Below are positions 22,135 to 32,328 of a DNA stretch of 64,000 bases, piece by piece. This DNA is from Falciphora oryzae (taxonomy: Eukaryota > Ascomycota > Sordariomycetes > Magnaporthales > Magnaporthaceae), in assembly GCA_000733355.1 (NCBI GenBank), contig JNVV01000009.1, positions 287,521-351,520 of the forward strand, read 5' to 3'. The position numbers and the translations under genes were made by a program. The notes beneath the pieces are model-generated. The model ran no database searches. It was not told where the DNA came from and saw nothing but the letters and a program-made list of their open reading frames with translations. How positions within the stretch are numbered: position 1 is the first letter of the stretch; each line of letters begins with the position of its first letter.

Positions 22135-23463
22135 ATGCCTTCTGCCGGTATCCTCAAGCTCGTCACTCTGGCGTCGGTCACGTCGGCCGTGATGGCTCAG
22201 GCCGTCACCGACAAGATCACCCCTCCCGGCCAAAAGGCGCCTGTTGGCTGCGTCGGCACCGCTCCGGGACGCTTCGAGATCACTGTCATCGCCGCCACGG
22301 ACATTCCCAAGCGCGACGTGCCCGTTGCCGACTTCTCCCGCCTCGAGGTAAGCTGCTCTTGTCCTGTGTCTCCCTCTTCCCCAACTCCCTCTTTACCCGA
22401 AGACTGGCTTCGCTCCTTGTCAACTTTCCCCCCATCCTCATGCTTGGCAAAGCTGCCTATGCCTCAACGACCGGCCAGGTTCCCTCTCCAAGTCTCCTTC
22501 ACAGCTGCTGACTCTTGCTCCCCTCCCTCTCCCAGAAACGCAAGGAGTGCGGCAACGAGGGCGTCCTCGTCATGTCGCTCAAGGACTCTGTCGCCAAGGA
22601 CGCGCTGGACCGGACCGCATACATCGCTAGTAACTTCCAGTTCCAGTTTGACGGTCCCCCGCAGGCCGGCGCCATCTACACTGCCGGCTTCTCGCTGTGC
22701 CCCAACGGCCTCCTTGCCCTGGGCAACTCCACACAGTTCTGGCAGTGCAAGTCGGGCGACTTTTGGAACCTCTACGACCGCAACTGGGCCGCCCAGTGCG
22801 ATCCCGTCGTCTTCAAGGCCATCCCTTGCGGGCCTGGCTCTGAGGCCATGGGAGGCGACCACGCCATCGGTGCCATCGTCGCCACCCAGGTCGTCTCGAC
22901 CACCATGGTCCGCCCCATCGCCGACGGCCAGCCTCAGGTGATCACCACCGAGGTCCCCATTGCCATGTGCCAGATTGGTGACGGTAAGTCTACACCCGGC
23001 CCCCGGTCAGCCTCATGACATCAAGGCCCACTCTCCCATCAGACGGGCACATGCTGACCTTCACGTCTTCTCTCCATCAACAGGTCAAGTCCAGGCCCAC
23101 ACCACTCCCTGTGCTAGCATCACGCAGCCGCTCGCCTCAGCCACTCCACTGTCACAGATTCCGGACGGCCAGGTCCAGGTGCCGCCTCCCGCTCCTGAGG
23201 CCCCCACACCGCCGGCTGGCTCGCCCCCTCCAGCTGGCTCGCCCCCTCCAGCTGGCTCGCCTCCTCCAGCTGGCTCCCCCGCCCCTGAGTCATCCAAGCC
23301 CAAGGCCCCGACGCCGGCATCAACCCCTTCGGAGGGAGTGCCCGATGTCCCAACTTCGCCTCCCAGTGCTCCTCCTGTTGGTGCTGGCGCCATGATCGGC
23401 AGCAATGGTCTGGCTGCCGCTGCTGCAATTGCCGGTGTTGTCGGTGCTCTGATTCTTCTGTGA
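22135..23463 (+). CDS. PIR-like, GPI-anchored cell-wall protein
   Basis: Three exons: 22135-22347, 22536-22983 and 23084-23463; both introns have gtaag donors and keep phase; about 346 aa. The N-terminal signal peptide ends near SAVMAQA. A Lys-Arg site (DIPKRDVPV) could be cut by a Kex2-type protease. The central domain has the PIR C-terminal pattern: NFQFQFDGPPQAGAIYTAGF, spaced Cys residues (KECGNEG, FSLCPNG, FWQCKSGDFWNLYDR, AAQCDP). Exon 3 encodes Pro/Ala/Gly-rich linker with four PPAGS units and ends in a hydrophobic tail (AAAAIAGVVGALILL) after a small-residue site, typical of a GPI signal. The expected location is the cell wall or outer membrane leaflet, with a structural role. Confidence 0.85.
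23208..23282 (+). repeat. PPAGS coding repeats, 18-bp units
   Basis: Four near-identical 18-bp units (ggctcgccccctccagct type) encode GSPPPA in the linker of the wall protein. Confidence 0.85.
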
Positions 23464-23824
23464 AGGGTGTAGCTTGATACTTCGACCAGCGAAACTTGTT
23501 GTGGGAAGGCTCTCTGGTAATTCTGTCAAAGAAGGACTTTGGTAATATGGTAACGGGGGTGGGTCAGGTTATTCCCAGGGAAAGGAAGCGTGTCTTGCAT
23601 TAGAGAAAATGATCACAGTTGGTAGCTTTTGCAATTGAGTTAGGCATCATCCTGGACTTTGCTCCAGTCTCCAATCTGCGCATCCGGCACAGCCACATCC
23701 TCGACCCGGGCACGTTGCAACACTGGAATGAAGACTTGTCTTAGACCGAAGCGTCAACAATGCTACCAGGTACTAGTCTATATTAAATGCCCTTTGCCCC
23801 TTCAGGCCCAGCCAATCCAACCTC
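23464..23824. other. Convergent 3' intergenic region
   Basis: Shared 3' flank of the wall protein (+) and carboxypeptidase (-). Nothing else seen. Confidence 0.4.
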
Positions 23825-25162
23825 TCAGTCCTTCAAAATGTCATTCAGCACCCACTGGATACCCGCCCAGTGCTCCTCAGCCGTGGGCCGGATGAACTCG
23901 GGCTGTAGCACGAAGCCGCCCTCACTGGCGGTGCGGGGGCGCAGCTCGACGCTCCACGAAAAAGAAGCGTTGTAGGTGCCGGCGTGGTAGTCGCGCCCGG
24001 AGCCCGTCGAGTAATATAGCACCTCGCAAGAGGGGCCGACCTCGTAGAGCTCCCCAGACGTGGCGTTGATGGCGGCCGCGTAACCCGCGCCGACCTCGCG
24101 CTGCCGGGGCAGGTTGACGGGGAGGTCCTCGGGCTTGCACGAGAAGCCCCAGGGCAGCAGGATCAGCTGACTGTAGCTGTGCCAGTCGACGTAGGAGCGG
24201 ATCCCCGCGGGGCGGGACGCCAGCTGGGCGCTCAGGGCGGCCAGGGCGCGGTTCTCGGGCGTGTCGCCGCCGGCGAGGCCGCGGAAGGTCTCGCCGCAGG
24301 GGTTGGACGAGACGGAGCCGCCGTCGAGCGGGTGGTCCCACTGGTAGTTCCAGTTGCGGTTGTTGTCGGTGCCGACGCAAGCGGTGCCGGGCCGGGGCTG
24401 GCGGTTCTTGCGCCACAGGCGGTTGGTGGTCTGGGTGTGGACGAAGCCGTCCGGGTTGTGGAAGGGGACGATGTAGAAGTCGTACTCGTCCAGGAAGCCG
24501 GTCGGGCTGGGCTGGTTGGTCTTGTACCCGGATATGAGCTGGTAGGTTAGGTACTCGACGACCATGGTGGTGATCCACTCGCGCGCGTGGACGGTCGAGT
24601 GCCAGAGGACGACGGGCTTGGTTCCCGGCTCGCTGGGGCCGTTGTTGCCCCACATCTGGAAGACGTGCAGGGCGCGCCCCTCGTAGGATTTCCCCTCGAG
24701 CTCGGTGATGCGCGAGTTGTTGGGGAAGGCGGCCTGCAGGTCGCGCCAGTACTGCAGGTGGTCGTCGTAGGGGTGGTACGAGTCGAACCAGCTCAGGTCC
24801 GGGAGCGCGCCGTCGCGCCGGTGTAGACTGTTGCGGTTATAGGACCCTGGCTGGCTCTCGCGCCGGATCAGCGCGCCCAGGTCGGCGTGCAGGAGCTGCG
24901 CGTCTAGGCCGCGGGCCGAGAAGGCGGACACTTGGTCGGGTGGCACGACGACGTCCACGTCGCTGCCGGCCCGCCAGGTGGGGAACCGCTCGAGCTCGTC
25001 CTCGAGCGTGGACGGGGCGTTGGCGACGCGGAAGACGTGGTGGCCGTCGTACGTGACGGGCTCTTCGCGCGGGGCGAGGAGGAGTGGTACTGCCGAGGCG
25101 GTTGCGGTCAGCGGGGCGAGGAGGAGAGCCGCCGCCGCTGCTGTGAGGAGGGTCGACTTCAT
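23825..25162 (-). CDS. Secreted metallocarboxypeptidase, M14A family
   Basis: Single exon, 445 aa from ATG 25162. The frame is open further 5', but the signal peptide MKSTLLTAAAAALLLAP starts at this ATG. A propeptide follows (DGHHVFRV to about the HRRDG region, with possible dibasic cleavage), then the M14 domain from about residue 120. Zinc ligands are His and Glu in STVHAREW and His in DWHSYSQL; the catalytic Glu is in WSVELRP. An FHNPDGF block and NRNWNYQWDH (Asn-Arg substrate carboxylate site) are present, with Cys pairs as in fungal carboxypeptidase A enzymes. Releases C-terminal residues from extracellular peptides after activation. No defect visible. Confidence 0.92.
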   Translation of the reverse strand: MKSTLLTAAAAALLLAPLTATASAVPLLLAPREEPVTYDGHHVFRVANAPSTLEDELERFPTWRAGSDVDVVVPPDQVSAFSARGLDAQLLHADLGALIRRESQPGSYNRNSLHRRDGALPDLSWFDSYHPYDDHLQYWRDLQAAFPNNSRITELEGKSYEGRALHVFQMWGNNGPSEPGTKPVVLWHSTVHAREWITTMVVEYLTYQLISGYKTNQPSPTGFLDEYDFYIVPFHNPDGFVHTQTTNRLWRKNRQPRPGTACVGTDNNRNWNYQWDHPLDGGSVSSNPCGETFRGLAGGDTPENRALAALSAQLASRPAGIRSYVDWHSYSQLILLPWGFSCKPEDLPVNLPRQREVGAGYAAAINATSGELYEVGPSCEVLYYSTGSGRDYHAGTYNASFSWSVELRPRTASEGGFVLQPEFIRPTAEEHWAGIQWVLNDILKD

Positions 25163-26293
25163 GGCGGGCTGGGGTTGCGACACGGCCGCGCAATTCTGGG
25201 GCGTGTCGATGGCATCTTTTCTCTTCCCCAGACAAAAAACGAGGAGGAGCCGTCCTTTTATGGCCGCGCGCTGCGTGGAACAAGAAGCACGCAAGCGCGA
25301 GCAAGTAACCCTGCTATCGCATGGCGTGCCCCAACTACCTGCCCCTCTTGTTCATTGCAGCGGGTGCTTTATCTTATTTTGGGGAGGAGATCGGATCTTT
25401 TTTGGGTGGCCTTCTTGTTTGCGAGAACTTGTTCGACTCAAGACCGGGATCCGATGGCATGCTGCCTTGCCGGAAATGGCAGGTCTACAAAACGAGGGGT
25501 TTCTCTTGGCGACTTGGCGATGCGCTCACGTTTCCCCGCGGCCGGCCGTCCGATGCGAGCCGGGAAAGTGACGGCCGAGGTCTTGTTCACACATCGGGAT
25601 TGGTGTCACTCAACGGGGCGAGCGCAGTGCTGTTGAAGAAATCTGGTGTTCGAAAGTACGAACGGCAAGGGGGGCGGGAAGATGTGGTAAGATGGTGTAT
25701 CGCCCAATTGAGCTGGATGCGCAATCAAAAAAGGTAGCATAATTGTAGTGTTTATTGATAGATCAATAATCCCGATTTGCGTGCGCCGTGTTATGCGAGA
25801 GCGACACAAGCTGGCTGCAGTCGAGGAGTCGTGAGGATAAATGTCATGGGTCGGAGGACGCCCACGTGACCCATTGGTGTGCCAACTCCAATCAGATTCA
25901 GCGGGAATACCCCTGGCGGAATGCCGCCGCCCCCCTTTTGGGAACTCCGCCATTGATGTGATGTTCGATCGGCCGCGCGGTGCATGCGATCCAGCTCGCA
26001 AAGGCAGCGCAGCATGGCCCTGAAGCCGAGTCGACACTGGGAGGCATTTCTATGCACGATTCCCTGCTGATTCCTTACATCCGGCCGGCCTCACCTAAAA
26101 TCCACGATGGCGGTCTCCCGCCACGCCGGAGCTGGCCTTGCAGAATGCACTCCGAGATTCCGATAATCCCAGTCGCCGCCAGTATCTAGAGATGGAAAAT
26201 GTATAAAACGCGACCAGGCGTTCTGCGTAGTGCTGCTGATCCCCGGTCTTCAAAACGACATCCCAAATTCCCACTAGACAAACCTCCGCCACC
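25163..26293. other. Divergent intergenic region
   Basis: About 1.1 kb shared upstream region of the carboxypeptidase (-) and the NmrA-like gene (+). Open frames here are short and unsupported. A tataaa-like motif (gtataaaacgcg) near 26200 suits the NmrA-like gene. Confidence 0.4.
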
Positions 26294-27619
26294 ATGGTCA
26301 AGATCGCTATCGCAGGAGTGACGAGCCGTTGGTAACCCTTTCTTCTCGTGGCCCTCATTAACCTTCCATGATAGCCTGCTAATCGAATCTCGATGCCCAG
26401 AGCTCGCAAAGGAGATAGTCGAGGAATTGGTAGCTGCCGACAAGCACCAAGTTCTCGGTCTGGCCCGCAAGGTTGGTTTTTAGCCCGTCGTCGCCCATGC
26501 TCTTTCTCCACTCCCGTTTACATCGTGGAGACCCTACATAATGGACCGATGCCAGGGAATTTGAATAGTCCACTGATGCCTCGATTCGAAAAGATCCCCG
26601 ACGAACTTGCGGAAAAGTGGCCCAAGGTCAACTTCGTTGCGACTACATACGACGACAAGCAGGAGCTTGTCAAACTCCTCCGAGGGATCGACGTTGTTCT
26701 GTGCTTCTTCTCGCCCCAACATGACGCTGAGGGAAAGACGCAGAAGAGGCTTATCGATGCTGCCATTGAGGCTGGTGTGAAGAGATACATGCCCAGCGAA
26801 TGGTTCACGTAAGACCACCTTTCCGCCACCTCGAACCCACTAGCAAAATATCGCCGTGAGGGCGCAGATGTTTATACCGTGAAATAGTGGCACCGGCCTT
26901 GCGACTGCTATCGCAGGATTCCCTTATATGGCCAGCAAGCTCGCCGTCAGGAAGTACCTTGAAGACCTCAACCAAGACAACAAGGTGATCGAGTACACCC
27001 TGATCTCCCCTGGCATGTTCATGGACTACCTGGCGTACCCTCACGTCACCAACAGCAAGTACACGCCCGTGTTCGAAACGTTCGTCAATATGCAGGATAC
27101 GCGCGGGTTCCACATAGAGGGCCACGAGGACGACAAGTTCACCGTCACTGCCATCCACGACATCGTCAATGTGGTGCTGCGCGCCATCGACTATGGGGGT
27201 GCGTGGCCCGTCAACGGCGGTGTCGTCGGCGAGACCGTCTCCTTCTCAGAACTCGTCGAGCTGGGGCAAAAGCTCAGGGGTAAGTGCCGCTTGAAAGAAC
27301 AGCTTTCCTTCGGAAGTGAATTGTCATGGGCTCCAACAGCCTAACTCCGCTTGTCATTCCAGGGAAGAAATTCGACATCGATGTGCTCGACCCCAAGGAT
27401 GTGGAAGCTGGGGATCTCAAGGTCACGAAGCTCGACCAGATAACCCACCCATCCATCCCACAAGAACAGCTGGAGGCGTGGACCAGGGCCGCATTCGCCG
27501 GCTTCCTCCGCGCCATTGCCACGGGAGGCATGGTGGTCGATGGCGAGTGGAACCGTCTGCTCCCAGATTACAGGTTCATGACGGTCGAGGAGATGCTGCA
27601 CAAGCACTTCCAAGACTAA
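26294..27619 (+). CDS. NmrA-like / isoflavone-reductase-like NAD(P)-binding protein
   Basis: Five exons. Exon 1 is 26294-26327 (caccATGGTC context). Exon 2 is 26401-26471. Exon 3 starts near 26531 and ends 26808. Exon 4 is 26888-27279 and exon 5 is 27363-27619. Exon 1-2 gives the Rossmann start MVKIAIAGVTS then LAKEIVEELV, using gttggt donors. Exon 3 has LRGIDVVLCFFSPQ and AAIEAGVKRYMPSEW, the NmrA/PCBER signature. Exon 4 has MASKLAVRKYLED, where the Lys matches the catalytic or binding Lys of this atypical SDR family, then YTLISPGMFMDYL. The exon 3 acceptor is uncertain because the nearest good one is out of frame. About 315 aa; a cytosolic oxidoreductase or redox sensor; substrate unknown. 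Confidence 0.8.
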
Positions 27620-27894
27620 CTAGTCTCTGATGGGACGGGTCAAGGGCATACCATAGACGGCAGTCTCAAAGGGAATGTCTGCTCAATAAAATACAAAGGG
27701 GTCGTTTATAGAGCACGTAAAAATCGTTAACCAGGACGTAAATATGACGATTAAAAATGCAATTTTTACGCTGAATGTCCTTCCTAGCTTAGGAAGGCAG
27801 AAAAAAAAAAAAAAAAAAAAAAAGGACAGGCAAAGGGATAAAAAGGGGCAAGGATAACGAAGAGCAAGGAAAAAGGGACAAGGAAGAGATACTC
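27620..27894. other. Convergent intergenic with poly-A tract
   Basis: Gap between two convergent genes, containing a perfect 23-nt A run at 27801-27823 and A/G-rich sequence after it. Most likely 3' UTR. Confidence 0.5.
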
Positions 27895-29023
27895 TCAGTA
27901 GTCGTATGTGTAGCAGAGATCTCCTCCCTGCGTGTCCATGACCCTGACGACCGGCGTATCTGGCTTCAGCCCAAGAGTACTCAGGACATAGCCCAGGGTG
28001 AGCTGGTTCGCCTTGTAGTCGATGGGCCCCACAACCTGATACAGGCGGCGCTGCAAGTCAGCCTGCTGCCAACGCCACCAATTCCGGTCTATAAAAGCAT
28101 GGTGCATAAAAAACAACGGGTCCCCGGGCGATGACCGGAAGTCCATCATGACGGCGCCGAGCCCGTAATGCCCGTAGCCGTGCACCCCCCAGTTGACGCA
28201 CATCAGAAAGGAGAAGTAGTTCGGCTCCTTGTGGCACTTGTCGACCAAGCCCTGGCTGCACATGCGCGTCAGCGACTCGTCCACCGCGCGCGACAGGCAG
28301 TGGTCCGTAAAGTTGTAGCCGGGCCCGACGTGCAGCGTGATGCCCGCGAACGCGCCCGACTCGACGCAGGTGCCCTTTTCGCGGTCGTCGCCGGCGAGGG
28401 CCGGGGCCGGACCGAAGTAGTCGCCGCAGCGCGAACAGGGGGCTCCGGGAGAAGCGGCCGGCGTCGAGCGTCTCGTCCCACCAAGGGAGGGGGCCGCCGT
28501 ACCCGCACTCGTCGCGCAGGAGGGACTCATACGCGGCCAGGTAGTGGCGGTGCCAGGGCAGGAACTGGGAGAAGTTGTGCACGTGGTCCGACATCTGCTG
28601 GTGCACCCACACCAGGTTCTCGTACCGCGAGTGCGAGCCCACGAAGCCGGCCGAGGCCGGGGCGGGCGGGCGGTCGACCATGAGGCAGCGCGTCGCGCCC
28701 AGGAAGGCCCGCTTGTCCTCCTCGGACATCTTGCGCCACCCGACCCGCACCCGCGGATTGGTGCAGGCGGCGGCGGTGGAGTTTGACGGAGCGGGGATTC
28801 TGGACGACGGAGAGGCAGACAAGGAGGTGAAGGGCTCGGCGGCGGCGGCGGCGGCACTTAGCTTGGCGTCGATCTCTTCCGGGGCCAGCAGCGTCATCTT
28901 GCCCGCCTTGAAGGGGGCCAGGTCGACGAGCTGCGGTTCGGCGGCTGCCCACTTCCCGGACGGCAGCGCAACTGCCGAAACCAGCGAGAGCAAGGCGCCG
29001 AGCGTGAACGCGGAAAATCGCAT
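27895..29023 (-). pseudogene. Secreted short tyrosinase with one frameshift
   Basis: A tyrosinase copper-oxidase gene read in two frames. Frame one (29023 to ~28437) starts with signal peptide MRFSAFTLGALLSLVSAVAL and contains copper-A residues in DHVHNFSQFLPWHRHYL, then DAGRFSRSPLF. Frame two (~28437 to 27895) resumes with CGDYFGPAPAL, then ITLHVGPGYNFTDHC, VHGYGHYGLGAVM, and copper-B residues in DPLFFMHHAFIDRNW. It ends with a GGDLCYTYDY tail typical of short secreted fungal tyrosinases. The break lies around 28430-28440 in a GC-rich run (gcgctgcggcgac); there is no room for an intron. All expected His ligands survive, so this is either a very recent pseudogene or a one-base sequence error. 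Role if intact: phenol oxidation for pigment or secondary metabolism. Confidence 0.8.
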
Positions 29024-30456
29024 CTTCTGGGGTATTGACTGTCGGCCGACAGAAGGGCTGGTGTATTGATGTAATCGATGATTAGCGGCACTCTCATCTG
29101 TCGCTTCGGGATCTTGATATTAGCGAAGGCTTCATTATGTGCCGAGCAATAACGAGCAAGAAGGACTGGAGTCCAGATAGTATTGGAGGGCCTTTCTCGT
29201 TTTAATATAATCTGCGCTGGTACTTTCTCCGGTACGCCCTGGTCCCCTTTCTGGCCGTTTCTGGTCGTTTCTCCGGTATTATCTGACTCTCTCTCTCTCT
29301 GGTGTTTTCTCCAGCAATTACTCTCCAACCCCCTCTCTGATGCTTTCTCCGGTACTCTCTGGCACTCTCCCTTGTGCTTCCCCCGGTGCTCTCTGGCCCT
29401 CTTTCTGGTCAACGAGCCCCCGCCGACCCGAGCGAGAGCGCTGCCAATCATTACCTGGAATTGCCGGCGCGGGTCGTGGAACCGCTACCTTGTGTTCTGT
29501 TCGCCCCAGCAGACGCCGCTAGGAAAGGGGTTTTTGCTGACGCGCGGAGCGACCAAGTCGCCGCCAAACGTGACCAGCTGACCCCTGGCCGTTTAGCGCG
29601 AGGGAACCTACGGATGAAGTCATCAATCCTACCTCACCGGAGAAGCAGGATACATCTCCACGAAGTCGAGGTAGCGAACGTGGGTGGAGGTTGCTTTCAT
29701 TATCCACTCTCTTTCAGCAGCCGCGGGAGGACGAACGACGAATCAGCCCAAGATCGACTTCTTTGTGCTCCTATGCGACCCGCGGGTTTAGGTAATCCGA
29801 GAGACTGGCATCGCGTTGCGCGCATGCTTGCTTATTATTGTTGCACGGCGGCGTGCTCCTGCGCCCGAAGACCTGGCCCTTCTTCTGGCCCATGCGACCC
29901 GTCTTCGGCGTTTTCCTTCAGCCCCTAGGGCTTCATTGCCGGCCTCCAGCCTGCATTGGTTCCTTTTTCTTCCCTTTTCGAGCCGCCGTGGTGGACAAAA
30001 AGTAGTTAGGCAAGCACCAATACCTTGCAAGAGACCGAGAAAAGATGAACAGCTAGTATTAGCCGTCGTCAGCAAATGAACCTCCAACCTCTGACGCCAT
30101 GATGTGACTTCAAAGGCAAGGAAATAAATACACAGTCCCAGAATGGGCGGAAGCAGGCTTGCGGGCCAACCTCGGAGTGTGAATGCCGAGGCTGTCTGCG
30201 CCTGTCATAGAAAGTTGGCGCCGACGTTTGGGCAAGGAGCAGCTACCGGCCGCGTGGCTAGAGGCGCGCGTGAGCGGCCCCCCGCCGATCAACAAAAAGA
30301 AATATTTCCGCCAACCCAAAGGTAAACGACAAAGGGAAGGATAAAGCACCAAAAGAAGGGATGGGGTAGGTAACCGAAAGTCCTCGCCTTAAAAGGCGAC
30401 CACATCGGCCCAGCCAGCGTTCAACAATGCGACGCAGCGTTTGCTTCCAGAGTTTC
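29024..30456. other. Intergenic region with pyrimidine-rich degenerate repeats
   Basis: Upstream of the tyrosinase. The stretch 29215-29410 is C/T-rich on the plus strand and made of degenerate ~20-bp units around tttctccggtactctctgg. No gene supported; open frames here are short. Confidence 0.45.
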
Positions 30457-31584
30457 CTATGCGCCGATGGCGGCAGGGAGAATAGCAGGCCACCCGTCAA
30501 TCAGCGAACCGGTGATAAACAGGCTTGCCACCAAGAACAAAAGGCCCCAAGTTATTATGTTCTCGTTGGAGGACGTATTCCCCCCTGCGAGGGCGCTATA
30601 CAGCGCGACGGCAAGAAGGAAGACCAGACAAAGAACCATCTTGCGGCGTCCTGCGTTCTTTGGCTTTCGCAACTCGAGGGCGAGAGAGGCCAGGAATGCT
30701 GTGGCCCCTAGGCAGTAGGGTCCGATCCACCACGCCTGGTCCATGTTTGCGTTCTGTGTGGTCCTGACAAGGGCCACGGTGAGTGCTGAAATGCCGGCCA
30801 CGGTTTGGGTGAGGATCGTGACGGTGTGCAGGCATTGCGAGGCGACAACGACAGGCAGGATTGGGGTGGACGTCGCCAAAACCACAAAAGCTAGCAGGGC
30901 TCTGGGGCACCGCAGGCGCTTCCGCATTGGCCGCGCGAGGGCACGATAAGGGGGATATTCAGCCAGTTGGGTGGCGGAGTCTAGGCAGACCAGGCGGTCC
31001 CGACCCGGACGGACCTCAGGGAGTAGGCCTGTCTTATGAACGTAAAAAGGGTCTCTTAAAACTGGAGCCTTCAGGCCTTGGGGGGCCAGGTGGTCCGAGT
31101 CCGCAGGAGCCAGGACGTCCAGGCCTGGAGAGACAAGATGGCCCGAATCCGGAGGGACAGGATAGTCTCGATCTGTATGAAAAAGATGGTCCGGGTCGTT
31201 GGTGGACGTCCGACCCGAGGCGCTTCCGACGGATGCAAAGGTTGGGGAGCTGCCTTGAAAGCAGTCGAGTGGGAATTTCTTCGCCCCATCAAAATGGACA
31301 CCCGACCAATCCTTGCCCTTGTGCCAACCTCGGGCTGGAAGCTCGGCTTCACGCTCAAAGTGATCCGCCAGGGGGTGGACGAGGTCTGTGGTCGGTTCTG
31401 TCAAACAAGATCGGCCGGCATGTCCAGCGGACGAAACTGGCATCCCGCATATCCCCATATGTTGCGTCTTTGGAGCGTCGGTGGCCACGCCATGTATCCG
31501 GGGCCTTGGGCGCTGACGCAGCGTTCCCGGAGTCCATGAGGTCCAGCCTGTCCGTTTGTGATGGAAATCTTCCGCGATGGCCAT
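30457..31584 (-). CDS. Hypothetical membrane protein with four predicted helices
   Basis: 375-codon frame, ATG 31584, stop at 30457. The N-terminal ~215 residues are hydrophilic with a degenerate repeat (DSGHLVSP, DSDHLAPQ and similar). Four hydrophobic segments follow: LLAFVVLATSTPILPVVV, VAGISALTVALVRT, LGATAFLASLALEL and MVLCLVFLLAVALYSALAG, with a last one near WGLLFLVASLFITGSL. No catalytic motif. It may be joined by splicing to the frame just upstream (31592-32322), which also has a membrane helix, but I could not find a phase-consistent intron. Function unknown. Confidence 0.5.
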   Translation of the reverse strand: MAIAEDFHHKRTGWTSWTPGTLRQRPRPRIHGVATDAPKTQHMGICGMPVSSAGHAGRSCLTEPTTDLVHPLADHFEREAELPARGWHKGKDWSGVHFDGAKKFPLDCFQGSSPTFASVGSASGRTSTNDPDHLFHTDRDYPVPPDSGHLVSPGLDVLAPADSDHLAPQGLKAPVLRDPFYVHKTGLLPEVRPGRDRLVCLDSATQLAEYPPYRALARPMRKRLRCPRALLAFVVLATSTPILPVVVASQCLHTVTILTQTVAGISALTVALVRTTQNANMDQAWWIGPYCLGATAFLASLALELRKPKNAGRRKMVLCLVFLLAVALYSALAGGNTSSNENIITWGLLFLVASLFITGSLIDGWPAILPAAIGA

Positions 31585-31591
31585 TCTGGAG

Positions 31592-32322
31592 TTACATAGA
31601 TGTCCATATCAGTGTCCAAAGCCGGTGCAAAAAGACGAACGAGAAGAAAATGTGGTTCGCATACCGGGAGCGAGACATGGAGCCACCCGCGCTTTTTATC
31701 CATGTGTGGTCTGTCCATGAGTCCTCCCAGGGGAGCACCGCCACGAGAAAAATCGCGATCATGAAATATGCCAGATACAGGTAATGAATGCTGGGAATAT
31801 GCTGGCTGGAACATAGGAAGATGTATCTGAGAAGCTCCTGAAAGGTATTGCCGCCGTACTGCCACAGCCATGCAGACATGCCGCAGTTGGGCGCAGGGTG
31901 GCGGGCCGACCCGAGCGAGGAGCGATGTGCTGCGAGGAGGGTGTCTTCCAGAGTGGGGTTAGTCCATCGCCGGTCCAAGATCGAACCGAACATGGGTAAA
32001 AGGAGGGGCGGACCATGGTGTGTGTAAACGAGTGCGTGGCGCATCGATCTTGGCGCCCGCAGCCTGCCTTCGGCAGAAGCTTGAGAAGTGTCGGTTCCTA
32101 TGCATTTGGACGCGCCCATAGCTAGTCCCGGGCAGACTCCCTTGGCACCGGTGATGTGGTTATGTCGAGATCTCGGACCTTCGGGTCGATCGTCGGGGGT
32201 TGTCTGGGCAGGTCGAAGGTGTGCGTAATTTTTCGTCGGTATAGTGTCGGGCTCGATGAGGCCCTTGCCGGGGGCTTCGATACGACCTTCTTTAGGTTCG
32301 CAAATCTGGCCAACGATGGCAT
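31592..32322 (-). CDS. Hypothetical upstream exon(s) or separate small membrane protein
   Basis: Two minus-strand frames lie head to tail. From ATG 32322, MPSLARFANLKKVVSKPPAR runs to a stop at 32122. From ATG 32119, a 175-codon frame holds one clear helix, YLYLAYFMIAIFLVAVLP, preceded by a Trp/Gln-rich part (MSAWLWQYGGNTFQELLRY), and ends at 31592. They are in different frames, so a splice joint near 32100 is needed if they form one gene. Coding character is moderate. Possibly the 5' part of the gene at 30457-31584. Confidence 0.35.
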
Positions 32323-32328
32323 CTTCAA

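Noticed and set aside
23922..24653. 243-codon Arg/Pro-rich minus-strand frame
   Set aside because: Alternate frame of the carboxypeptidase gene.
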